From positions 55,267 through 119,266 of IMG/VR virus record IMGVR_UViG_3300007735_000799: a stretch of 64,000 bases of DNA; one strand, given 5' to 3'. The DNA comes from a virus. This document shows, piece by piece, positions 29,331-37,014 of the stretch. The notes below the pieces were generated by a model, which saw only the letters and a program-made list of their open reading frames with translations, was not told where the DNA came from and made no database searches. The position numbers were made by a program, and so were the translations under genes. Each line of letters opens with the position of its first letter. The stretch's first letter is position 1.

Positions 29331-30335
29331 TTAAGAACTGTTTCTGCTTGGCCACGGCGGTAGACCTAGCCCTGCGGGAGGAGGCGCAGTGGGTAGTGAA
29401 TTTGTTGGTGGAACCGGATTGATTGGTGGAACCGGTTCGCCCCATGCGTCTCGAAGTTTTTTAAGAATCTCAATTAACAACTTTTGATCTATTTCAGGTG
29501 GGCCCAGCAGTGATTTTAAAAACTCTATAAGTGCTACAAGTCCACGATGATGCCCTGATAAAATTGTTAGTAAATTTATCAGTTCTTGAATAGCGTCGGT
29601 TGGACTTTTTTGTGCTTTTCGTATCAATTGTTCCATGTAACAGCGTTTTGGAGTTGAACTTTTACTGCAAGGTGGTGCAGTCAGCATTTTCTCAAAGTTT
29701 AATGAGTCGAAAAGCAAGTCTACACAACGATCACCAAATGGATCGTTTTTACAGTCCTTCCCCAAATCTTCAAGGTCTTTTAAAATGATTCTAAACGCTT
29801 CTGCCAAGCAACTAGCAAAATCTTTACATCTGTATTTGGTTTTTAAACACTCGGGACATGGTATTCGAGGAGGGCCCGAACAATCCAACATCATTCCACG
29901 ATTTTTTGGACGAATCCAAACCGAATTTAATTTTTCACACAATCCTTTTAAAAGATCGTCTTCGTTTGCAAATACACCAAGAAGATTACCGACAGAATCA
30001 CGACGAGTTTGTTCTATATCCGAAATATTACGATACGAATCAATGTAAGCGTAAGCATCAGATAAAGGCTTATACGGGTATTGAATGCTAGCAACAAGTT
30101 TACTTACAGTTGGCTCTTCAATACTTCTTTTTACAGGAGACATGCATTTTTCATACTGTTCAGCAAGTTTTTCCCATGCGTCTAATATTTTTTTACATTT
30201 AGGATCGTCTGAACGAGTGTTGGGATCATTGCAACACCCACAAACATCTTCGTCTTGACAGCAGTAGAAAAAGTACCGCAAGTCAGAAATTTGTTTTCTT
30301 AAATCATCACATTGTCTAACTCGAATGTACGGCAA
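29331..30335 (-). CDS. Cys-rich protein (334 aa)
   Basis: TTG start at 30335 after AGGGGAG. Opens MPYIRVRQCDDLRKQ, then FFYCCQDEDVCGCCND. A middle helical region with CLEKL-like repeats (CPECLKTKYRCKDFASCLAE), and a Pro-rich tail ending AGLGLPPWPSRNSS. Late promoter upstream. Possibly an extended virion protein with metal-binding knots; function unknown. Confidence 0.55.
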   Translation of the reverse strand: MPYIRVRQCDDLRKQISDLRYFFYCCQDEDVCGCCNDPNTRSDDPKCKKILDAWEKLAEQYEKCMSPVKRSIEEPTVSKLVASIQYPYKPLSDAYAYIDSYRNISDIEQTRRDSVGNLLGVFANEDDLLKGLCEKLNSVWIRPKNRGMMLDCSGPPRIPCPECLKTKYRCKDFASCLAEAFRIILKDLEDLGKDCKNDPFGDRCVDLLFDSLNFEKMLTAPPCSKSSTPKRCYMEQLIRKAQKSPTDAIQELINLLTILSGHHRGLVALIEFLKSLLGPPEIDQKLLIEILKKLRDAWGEPVPPINPVPPTNSLPTAPPPAGLGLPPWPSRNSS

Positions 30336-30364
30336 GACGCTCCCCTTGTTGCTAACAGTTTACA

Positions 30365-30372
30365 GTATTTAT
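30365..30372 (-). promoter_or_regulatory. T4-type late promoter
   Basis: ATAAATAC on the minus strand, 30 bases before the TTG at 30335. Confidence 0.6.
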
Positions 30373-30402
30373 CTAATTTGAGTTATTGCTTTTATTTTTA
30401 AA

Positions 30403-30876
30403 TTATTGTTTATTGTTTTTCTTTGAGTTTTCCCAAAGTTCCCAAATCATCGTTGGGTTTTTTTGCACTTGATTTTTTATGTCGTTTTCCATTTTGTTTA
30501 ACGAGTCTTCAGTTGGAGTCTCTGAAAATGGAATTCCCTCATTTTCCATCCATTCTCCTCCTGTAGAATCCAAAATTTTCCATCTACTTCTTTCAGGGTT
30601 ATTGGTATCAAGGAAACTACTAGCCCTAAGAATAGAAAGACTGTTTGCTCGATAAAGGTTGTACACACTGTCGCAAAAATTTACATAATCCAAAAAATTT
30701 ACAAATTCAAATGAGTCTAACGACAAAATTAAATCTGTGTAGTCTACCGCAATTCCATCAATATAATAAACTTTACAGATCTTTATGTTTTGATTTTCTA
30801 TAAAAATTTCACAGTCATTCAAAATTACTCTATAGTTGTGAGTGACTTTATTTGTATTACTCATATTATTACTCAA
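30403..30876 (-). CDS. Hypothetical protein (157 aa)
   Basis: Asn/Ile-rich, with the segment EFVNFLDYVNFCDSVYNLYR and a C-terminal helix ending ENSKKNNKQ. No family recognised. Coupled to the receiver-domain gene by a 4-base overlap, so the two may act together. Confidence 0.55.
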   Translation of the reverse strand: MSNNMSNTNKVTHNYRVILNDCEIFIENQNIKICKVYYIDGIAVDYTDLILSLDSFEFVNFLDYVNFCDSVYNLYRANSLSILRASSFLDTNNPERSRWKILDSTGGEWMENEGIPFSETPTEDSLNKMENDIKNQVQKNPTMIWELWENSKKNNKQ

Positions 30877-31271
30877 TTTCCAATAAGTTTAAAAAGATTT
30901 TTCATTGTCCAAGCCCACGGAATTTTAAATGTGTAATTTTGAGTTCTAGCAAATAAAGAAAGAATATCTTGCGCTCCAACAGAATTTGCAGAATGCACAA
31001 CAAGAAGAGTGGAATCTGAAATATCGCCGTCATCAATCTTCTGACGAACCGCTCGGGCAAAAGGCAGAGAAGTAACATACTCACCAGCAGATCCCTCTCC
31101 CAAATCGTGATCGAAACAAATCACATCATAATTGTTAGTCATCAATAAATCAAAAGCCTCCACACAAGTGTATGCAGAATCAACTCGGCAATTTGGGTTG
31201 TTTTGAATGAATGCGGCGTGACGATGTTCATCGTCATCAAGAACCAATACAATAATAGGGTGGGTATTCAC
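30873..31271 (-). CDS. Receiver-like protein of the cyclic-phosphate-processing (cREC) type
   Basis: 132 residues, GTG start. A CheY-like plan: IIVLVLDDDEHRHAAF (acidic triad), DVICFDHDLGEG (phospho-acceptor-like Asp within DHDLG) and STLLVVHSANSVGAQDI. The DHDLG and HSAN..GA motifs are those of the cREC family, linked to 2',3'-cyclic phosphate processing. It may sense or process a nucleotide or RNA-end signal during infection. Separate leaderless-type promoter. Confidence 0.65.
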   Translation of the reverse strand: MNTHPIIVLVLDDDEHRHAAFIQNNPNCRVDSAYTCVEAFDLLMTNNYDVICFDHDLGEGSAGEYVTSLPFARAVRQKIDDGDISDSTLLVVHSANSVGAQDILSLFARTQNYTFKIPWAWTMKNLFKLIGN

Positions 31272-31277
31272 ACTAAA

Positions 31278-31305
31278 AGTATATCACATTGCTCAAAACA
31301 GTCAA
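31278..31305 (-). promoter_or_regulatory. Sigma70-like promoter, leaderless type
   Basis: TTGACT (31300-31305), 16 bases, TATACT (31278-31283); six bases to the GTG at 31271. Confidence 0.75.
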
Positions 31306-31346
31306 CTTGTTTTACAAAAATTAAAATATAAGATTTTAAATTAAAA

Positions 31347-32054
31347 TTATGCTTCCCAACCCGAAACACCCTCTCGTTGACTTATCCTCTTTACAGGATC
31401 TATTATAACTTCAGGAAATTTTATTGGAACTGGAGGAACAACTACTCCACCACCAGGTCTAATTACAGGAGGTAAAGGGGGTTTTCCATTTTGTTTACAG
31501 GCATCTTCGGCTTTCTTTCTTTTATCACAGCAATTACAAGGAATTGGTGGTGTGTTAAAGGGAGGATAATTTGTTCCAACACTTTCAGCCCATTCTTTAT
31601 TAGCAGCATCTATTTCTTTTTGATATTCTTCATAACCTTTATTGTATATGTTATTGTATATGTTGTTACATTCTTGACAAGCACGACTTTGCAGGCTACT
31701 CCCTTGATTTCCGCAACTTTTTGTTTTATATGTACAATACGGAAATTTTTCTACATCTTCAGCACAATCGTTTGAACTACACAGAGGATTACCAGGAATT
31801 CCAGGAGCGTAAACCCCGCGTCCAGATTCGCGGATGCATAGTGGTGCTTCTTGGCAGTCTATTCTAGCCTTAATTGCTTCGTGCACCACTCCAGGAACTA
31901 AAAGTTCATTGCTGTTTGGAGGCGGCTTAAATTTTCCAAACAGTTTTTCTTGAGCGAGTTTTATTCTCGCATCTCTTTTTGCTCCAGCCGCGCTTAGACA
32001 TTCCTCGTATATTTTGTCTGCATAGGATTTACAATCAATTGAGTCGAGTGGCAT
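31347..32054 (-). CDS. Cys-rich protein (235 aa)
   Basis: Opens MPLDSIDCKSYADKIYEECL, then pairs of Cys around LCIRESGR, CSSNDCAED and CTYKTKSCGNQG, a QECNNIYNNIYNKGYEEY helix and PIPCNCCDKRK. Pro/Val-rich C terminus. Third member of the Cys-rich group; directly upstream is a late promoter. Function unknown. Confidence 0.55.
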   Translation of the reverse strand: MPLDSIDCKSYADKIYEECLSAAGAKRDARIKLAQEKLFGKFKPPPNSNELLVPGVVHEAIKARIDCQEAPLCIRESGRGVYAPGIPGNPLCSSNDCAEDVEKFPYCTYKTKSCGNQGSSLQSRACQECNNIYNNIYNKGYEEYQKEIDAANKEWAESVGTNYPPFNTPPIPCNCCDKRKKAEDACKQNGKPPLPPVIRPGGGVVVPPVPIKFPEVIIDPVKRISQREGVSGWEA

Positions 32055-32094
32055 ATTAGAGGTTCCTTTAAAGGTTTTGTTTTAAATTACAAAA

Positions 32095-32102
32095 ATATTT
32101 AT
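32095..32102 (-). promoter_or_regulatory. T4-type late promoter
   Basis: ATAAATAT on the minus strand, 41 bases before the gene at 32054. Confidence 0.55.
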
Positions 32103-32113
32103 GAAAAACAATT

Positions 32114-33709
32114 TTAAACACCGATTGCTCCACCACTACTTATGATACCATCTATAACTCCAGGCAAACTGCTAAGAGAGGAAGCAAATGCTTCGTAAAT
32201 ATCTCCAAAATTACAAGGAATAAGTTCGGGATCGGGATGCCAACCACAAGCACATCTGTGAGAGTGTACAAAAACACCATACGAAGTCATAACTTGACAT
32301 GTATTAGCGTGTTTATTAGCGGGTGTATTAGCGGGTGTATCCCCCGTACAACCCGGACCACAAACTGTCCAAGTATTGATAGCGTATGATGATGGAGGAT
32401 TCACATCGCCGTTAACTAAACCACATTTTGTACAATCGGGTCCTGGTGCACTTCCTCCGTAACCGCTTCTTGGCGGGCAATTTTTCTTAAATCCATTTTG
32501 TCCAGGCGTTGCTGCAACATTAGTATTCAGGTAATTTTCATTTATATTATCGTAATAAGTTGGAATATACTTGTTGCCCATTAAAAGAGTTAATCCAACT
32601 CCTTGAACGCAAGAACCACTACCATCAGAACCTGATGAAGAATTTCCACTGCAACCATCTACATCTTTGTCACAACAGCCACTTTTTATTGCGTCTTCCA
32701 TATCGTTATAGTACTGCTCGGCGGCTGTATATCTTTCTATTTGCTCGGCATTACGAACAGTTGTTGTCCAATTTTCACATTTTTGATTTAAACATACAAC
32801 TAAATTCGCTAGTGATCCTAAAAGGATAGCGAGAGCAACATAGGGAACTGCTCTACCAGTTGCTAGTAAAAGTGTTCTTAAATTACCAATTGTGGAACCC
32901 ACTAAACCAACAAAAATAACACCAAAGGTTTTAAGTGCTCCTCTTATTCCTCCAGAGAATTTTGAGAAATTTGCTCTAATGCTTTCTTTGATGTTTTTTA
33001 ATTCGTGTTGAACCAAAGTGCTAAAAGAAGTTATGTTTCTTTTGGGTAGTGTTAACAGATATCTTAGTTTGTTTTCAATTTCTCCTTTTAGAAGCCTTAA
33101 CGCATCTTTTTCTGGATTTGTAAGTTTTCTGTTTTTCGTAGGATGCCAACCACTAAACAACATTTCTTCTATTACTTTAAGTTTTTCTCTTTGACCTAGT
33201 ATTTGCCTATCAAGATTCTCATTAAAAAATATATTTTCCAGCATTTCCTTTGTTGTAAGAGCCTTAATATTGTTTATTCTTTCAACAATCCAAGTGCTAG
33301 CACTTCCAAGAGCAACAGATAAATCTATTAGGTAAGTAAAAATAAGAGCAATACCAAATATTTTCATCAAAAAAGAAATCCAGTCTTCCAGACAGTCTAA
33401 TGCACCATATATAAAGTCTTGTGCCGCTTTTGTAATTTTACTGTTTACGGCTCCTAATCTTTTTTCAAAGTTACAATAAATTTCATTAAAAGTATCCGCA
33501 CAGTCTTTGCTTATGGTGTCGGCATTTTCTCCGATAATTGTAGTAACAGAATCTAAACTTTTACCCACATAAAGAGGAAGTTTGTTTATTGGCATGGAAT
33601 AAGGATATTCCGCGCCTTTAAAATATACAGTAGACAACAACATTCCACTTTCATAGTTTAATCCTGTCGGAATGACATTGGTATATAAAAATTGTTCAAT
33701 TCGTCCCAT
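32114..33709 (-). CDS. Membrane-segment paralog, copy 1 (531 aa)
   Basis: Start at 33709 (MGRIEQFLYTN), matching the N termini of the three paralogs; the longer frame from 33799 overlaps the upstream gene. Order: conserved head IPTGLNYESGMLLSTVYF, variable helices, hydrophobic stretch near ALAILLGSLANLVVC, GCCDKDVDG, the conserved cassette QGVGLTLLMGNKYIPTYYDN, then a Cys-rich tail with CGWHPDP. No family recognised. A possible membrane- or channel-forming virion protein. Confidence 0.6.
   Translation of the reverse strand: MGRIEQFLYTNVIPTGLNYESGMLLSTVYFKGAEYPYSMPINKLPLYVGKSLDSVTTIIGENADTISKDCADTFNEIYCNFEKRLGAVNSKITKAAQDFIYGALDCLEDWISFLMKIFGIALIFTYLIDLSVALGSASTWIVERINNIKALTTKEMLENIFFNENLDRQILGQREKLKVIEEMLFSGWHPTKNRKLTNPEKDALRLLKGEIENKLRYLLTLPKRNITSFSTLVQHELKNIKESIRANFSKFSGGIRGALKTFGVIFVGLVGSTIGNLRTLLLATGRAVPYVALAILLGSLANLVVCLNQKCENWTTTVRNAEQIERYTAAEQYYNDMEDAIKSGCCDKDVDGCSGNSSSGSDGSGSCVQGVGLTLLMGNKYIPTYYDNINENYLNTNVAATPGQNGFKKNCPPRSGYGGSAPGPDCTKCGLVNGDVNPPSSYAINTWTVCGPGCTGDTPANTPANKHANTCQVMTSYGVFVHSHRCACGWHPDPELIPCNFGDIYEAFASSLSSLPGVIDGIISSGGAIGV
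32523..32620 (-). repeat. 98-base conserved cassette, copy 1
   Basis: Encodes QGVGLTLLMGNKYIPTYYDN and the following NENYLNTN. Nearly identical at DNA level to 34156-34253, 35810-35907 and 37406-37503, while flanking parts of the four genes have diverged. Confidence 0.9.
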
Positions 33710-33731
33710 ATGAGTGTCCCGTTTCTTATGT

Positions 33732-35477
33732 TTACATTCCGCCATAGCCCACAGATCCTGGTCCGTTTCGGGATAACCAGTCACCAATATAGGATGCAAA
33801 ATCTGTCATTCCTTGTTTAAACAACGAAAGACCATCTGAAAGAAGGTTTCCTATTTCGTATGGTGCTGGAGGGTGTTCTACATGTCCGAAGTAGCCTCCT
33901 TCGTTAGCCCAACCCGTTTTATCGGGGTATCCACAAGCGCATTCAGGCGACGGCACTGTTAAAGACCCAAAACCCAGAGAAATTTGTTTAGTACACCCAT
34001 TCCAAGGATTGTTGTTTGGGTATGCTCGGAACTCACCACTGTCGTCAGGATCTATAATTTTTCCGTATTTAGTACAATCAGGGCCACCAATGCTTCCTGG
34101 TTTTGGAGGACAATTTGGTTTCCAACCGTTTACTCCAGGCGTTGCTGCAACATTAGTATTCAGGTAATTTTTATTTATATTATCGTAATAAGTTGGAATA
34201 TACTTGTTGCCCATTAAAAGAGTTAATCCAACTCCTTGAACGCAAGAACCACTGCCGCTGCCGAAACCACTGCCACCACCACTGCCGCCATTGCAGTCTC
34301 CGCTACCTTTATCACAGCAGCCACTTTTTATCAGATCATTGATTTCTTTTTCGTATCTAACTTCAGCACAAAATATACTATCAGGGTAATTTTTGCATGC
34401 GTTTTCTCTATCTGGTCCTAAATAATTTCCTCTTCCAACCGCTTGATCTATAGCAGATTGCCAACGACGATTGGCCTTGTCGATATTGTCTACTAGTTTT
34501 TGATAAGAGTTTAAAAGTGCTTGGACTAGTAGATACATCAAATAAACATCTAGCACATTGATAAGTAGTTTAATAGTCAACTTTAATACTAGCCAAAAGA
34601 CTTGAAGAACTGTCTTAAATCCTGATAGAATTTTTGTTATTATATTTATACTTACACTGCCTTTTCTTGCCTTTTTAACCCAATCTTTAGATAACTGTGC
34701 TGCGGAAGGTGAACTGTTTCCCCAAGTGGCAACTGCGGGAAATCTTGAAACAATATCTCTTATGAGAGAGTTAAGAATTGCTTGTCGTAAACGAAGTCTG
34801 TTTAATTCATCAAGTAATTGTGATCTTTTTGCATCGGTCATGTTAGTTCTAACAGACCGCCAATCAGGAACAGTACCTCCAGTACCACCAAGCAGGAGTA
34901 TTATTTCACTCATACGCTTTTGATTGTTTTTTAATTCTGTCGTATATGCTACCCATTCTGCTTTCATTTGACTATACTGCTGATACAAGCCAGTTGAGAT
35001 GTCTGTACGAACTACAACACCAGCGGCAACAAGAGCAGCATACTCTTCAGGAGTATTGAATGCTTCGGCAAATTTATCAGTCAAAATTGCTGGTATGTTA
35101 AAAACAGTATATAATGCAGTTGCTTCCCCCAACAGACTACCGTATTCATACAGACTATCAATAATATCATCATACCAGTTGGAATATGCGTTCCTAATTT
35201 GTATGTTAGAGGTTGCTAATGATACTTCTAATTTACGAAAGACATTATGGAAGTTATTCAAACATTCTTGAGATACATCGTCAGGATTGCCAGTCAGCAT
35301 TTTTGTTAAAGAGTCTTTTGATTTACCAACATATAAAGGTAAATTGTTGGGAAGAATTAAGTATGGATACTCAGAGCCCTCAGTTTGTACCAAAGACCTT
35401 AAAATATCAGTTTGATAATTTAATCCTGTTGGTATGTTGTTTGTGTATAAAAAATGTTCAATTCTGTTAGATTGCAT
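33732..35477 (-). CDS. Membrane-segment paralog, copy 2 (581 aa)
   Basis: Opens MQSNRIEHFLYTNNIPTG. Variable helical middle, a long hydrophobic segment (KLTIKLLINVLDVYLMYLL), GCCDKGSGDCNGGSG, the conserved cassette and NCPPKPGS, ending with the CACGY motif and a Gly-rich tail. Same plan as the other three copies. Confidence 0.6.
   Translation of the reverse strand: MQSNRIEHFLYTNNIPTGLNYQTDILRSLVQTEGSEYPYLILPNNLPLYVGKSKDSLTKMLTGNPDDVSQECLNNFHNVFRKLEVSLATSNIQIRNAYSNWYDDIIDSLYEYGSLLGEATALYTVFNIPAILTDKFAEAFNTPEEYAALVAAGVVVRTDISTGLYQQYSQMKAEWVAYTTELKNNQKRMSEIILLLGGTGGTVPDWRSVRTNMTDAKRSQLLDELNRLRLRQAILNSLIRDIVSRFPAVATWGNSSPSAAQLSKDWVKKARKGSVSINIITKILSGFKTVLQVFWLVLKLTIKLLINVLDVYLMYLLVQALLNSYQKLVDNIDKANRRWQSAIDQAVGRGNYLGPDRENACKNYPDSIFCAEVRYEKEINDLIKSGCCDKGSGDCNGGSGGGSGFGSGSGSCVQGVGLTLLMGNKYIPTYYDNINKNYLNTNVAATPGVNGWKPNCPPKPGSIGGPDCTKYGKIIDPDDSGEFRAYPNNNPWNGCTKQISLGFGSLTVPSPECACGYPDKTGWANEGGYFGHVEHPPAPYEIGNLLSDGLSLFKQGMTDFASYIGDWLSRNGPGSVGYGGM
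34156..34253 (-). repeat. 98-base conserved cassette, copy 2
   Basis: One difference from copy 1 (CATTTA changed to TATTTA). Confidence 0.9.
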
Positions 35478-35487
35478 TTAAATTCCG

Positions 35488-36975
35488 TTATCTATCACCT
35501 ATTGCTCCACCTGTGTCTAAAACTCCGTCTATAATACCAGGAATACTTCTAACCAAAGTTAAAATCCCACCAAGTGCTGAATCAAGAATATCCTTTAAAT
35601 CACATGGATCTAATGATGGTTCCTTTTTCCATCCACACGCACAGGTATGATTAGGAATCGGAATTCCTAATGAAGAAGTTATCGGTTTATCCTTACACTT
35701 TTCCCATTTATTATCATCAGGAGTTCTAGTTAATCCACAGGTTAGACAATTAAATTGTGGAGGACAATTTGGTTTCCAACCGTTTACTCCAGGCGTTGCT
35801 TCAACACTAGTATTCAAGTAATTTTCATTTATATTATCGTAATAAGTTGGAATATACTTGTTGCCCATTAAAAGAGTTAATCCAACTCCTTGAATACCAG
35901 AACCACTGCCACTACCGTTATCACAGCAACCTGATTTAAATATTGCTTCCATAGTGTCATAGTATAGGATTGCTGCGTTAGATCTGTCTATCTGTTCAAG
36001 ATCTCGAATTTTTGTTAATCTTTTTTCACAAGCGGCTGTAAAACATTGGTACAGTTTTGTATTAGCATATATCAATACTGATAAAGCGACCCAAGGAAGT
36101 AATCGTGCTAATCCCGCCGCCAAAGTACCAAGTAATGTTTTAATTTTTGAAAAAAATGTACTAATAAATACTTTCGCTTTGTTTAAAACTCCGGAAACTC
36201 CTGAAGTGCCACTTTTTGTGTACTGTTTAACTAGTCTTTCAATTTCTTGTGCTTCTCGCTCTAATTCGGCAGTTATATAGTTTAGCGGACGAAGTTGTTG
36301 TCTCAAATTTCGTAATTCAACGATCAATTCTTCTCTAAACTTAACGAGAACCCGGCGAACAAGCGGTCCTTCGGGCTTATGACCGTTACGACCAACCAAC
36401 TGACCTGTAATTTCTTCAATAGTGTCCTCTAGATATTCGATTCGATTTTTAAGTGCATCATTGAACTGTTGATTTGCTGCGGTTTGCTTTCCAATTGCTT
36501 CTTTATGTTTTGCTATTCTTGCCGTCAGCCAGGCTGGAATAGTAGCAGTAATTCCTGATTCTAATCCAGATTCAAGGATATATTCAAATGCTTCTGATAA
36601 TAAATTTATTCCTAGAAGTGCGCCATAAGTACGAGCCCAAGTTAAAAGACAATTCATAATATCGTCAACCCAGTTTTCATCCGCTTTATCAATTGAATAT
36701 TGTATTGATTCTAAATTTTTTTCAAACCCACAATAATTTTGATTAAATTTTTCTTGGCATTCTGTGGATATAGAGTCACTATCAATACCACTCATATTTT
36801 TTGTAAGAGAGTCTCTACTTTTTCCAACATAATTTGGCAGATTAAAAATGTCTATATGAGGATATTCCGCGCCTTTAAAATATACAGTAGACAACAACAT
36901 TCCACTTTCATAGTTTAATCCTGTGGGAATAGCATTTTGATATAAAAATAACTGAATTCTATTATTGATTATCAT
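35488..36975 (-). CDS. Membrane-segment paralog, copy 3 (495 aa)
   Basis: Opens MIINNRIQLFLYQNAIPTG. Hydrophobic stretch near RLLPWVALSVLIYANTKLY, GCCDNGSGSGSG, conserved cassette, CACGWKKEP tail. The head is almost identical in DNA to copy 1 (for example ATATTCCGCGCC region). Its AGGAGGA ribosome site comes from a 31-base duplication of the upstream gene's end. Confidence 0.6.
   Translation of the reverse strand: MIINNRIQLFLYQNAIPTGLNYESGMLLSTVYFKGAEYPHIDIFNLPNYVGKSRDSLTKNMSGIDSDSISTECQEKFNQNYCGFEKNLESIQYSIDKADENWVDDIMNCLLTWARTYGALLGINLLSEAFEYILESGLESGITATIPAWLTARIAKHKEAIGKQTAANQQFNDALKNRIEYLEDTIEEITGQLVGRNGHKPEGPLVRRVLVKFREELIVELRNLRQQLRPLNYITAELEREAQEIERLVKQYTKSGTSGVSGVLNKAKVFISTFFSKIKTLLGTLAAGLARLLPWVALSVLIYANTKLYQCFTAACEKRLTKIRDLEQIDRSNAAILYYDTMEAIFKSGCCDNGSGSGSGIQGVGLTLLMGNKYIPTYYDNINENYLNTSVEATPGVNGWKPNCPPQFNCLTCGLTRTPDDNKWEKCKDKPITSSLGIPIPNHTCACGWKKEPSLDPCDLKDILDSALGGILTLVRSIPGIIDGVLDTGGAIGDR
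35810..35907 (-). repeat. 98-base conserved cassette, copy 3
   Basis: A few differences, mainly at the two ends (GAACGCAAG replaced by GAATACCAG). Confidence 0.9.
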
Positions 36976-36981
36976 GGTTGA

Positions 36982-37012
36982 TCCTCCTGCAACTACTATA
37001 TCTGGAATTATT
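36982..37012 (-). repeat. 31-base tandem duplication, unit A (carries a ribosome site)
   Basis: One mismatch with 37021-37051, 39 bases apart. This copy sits in the gap and supplies AGGAGGA to the gene starting at 36975. Confidence 0.85.
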
Positions 37013-37014
37013 CA

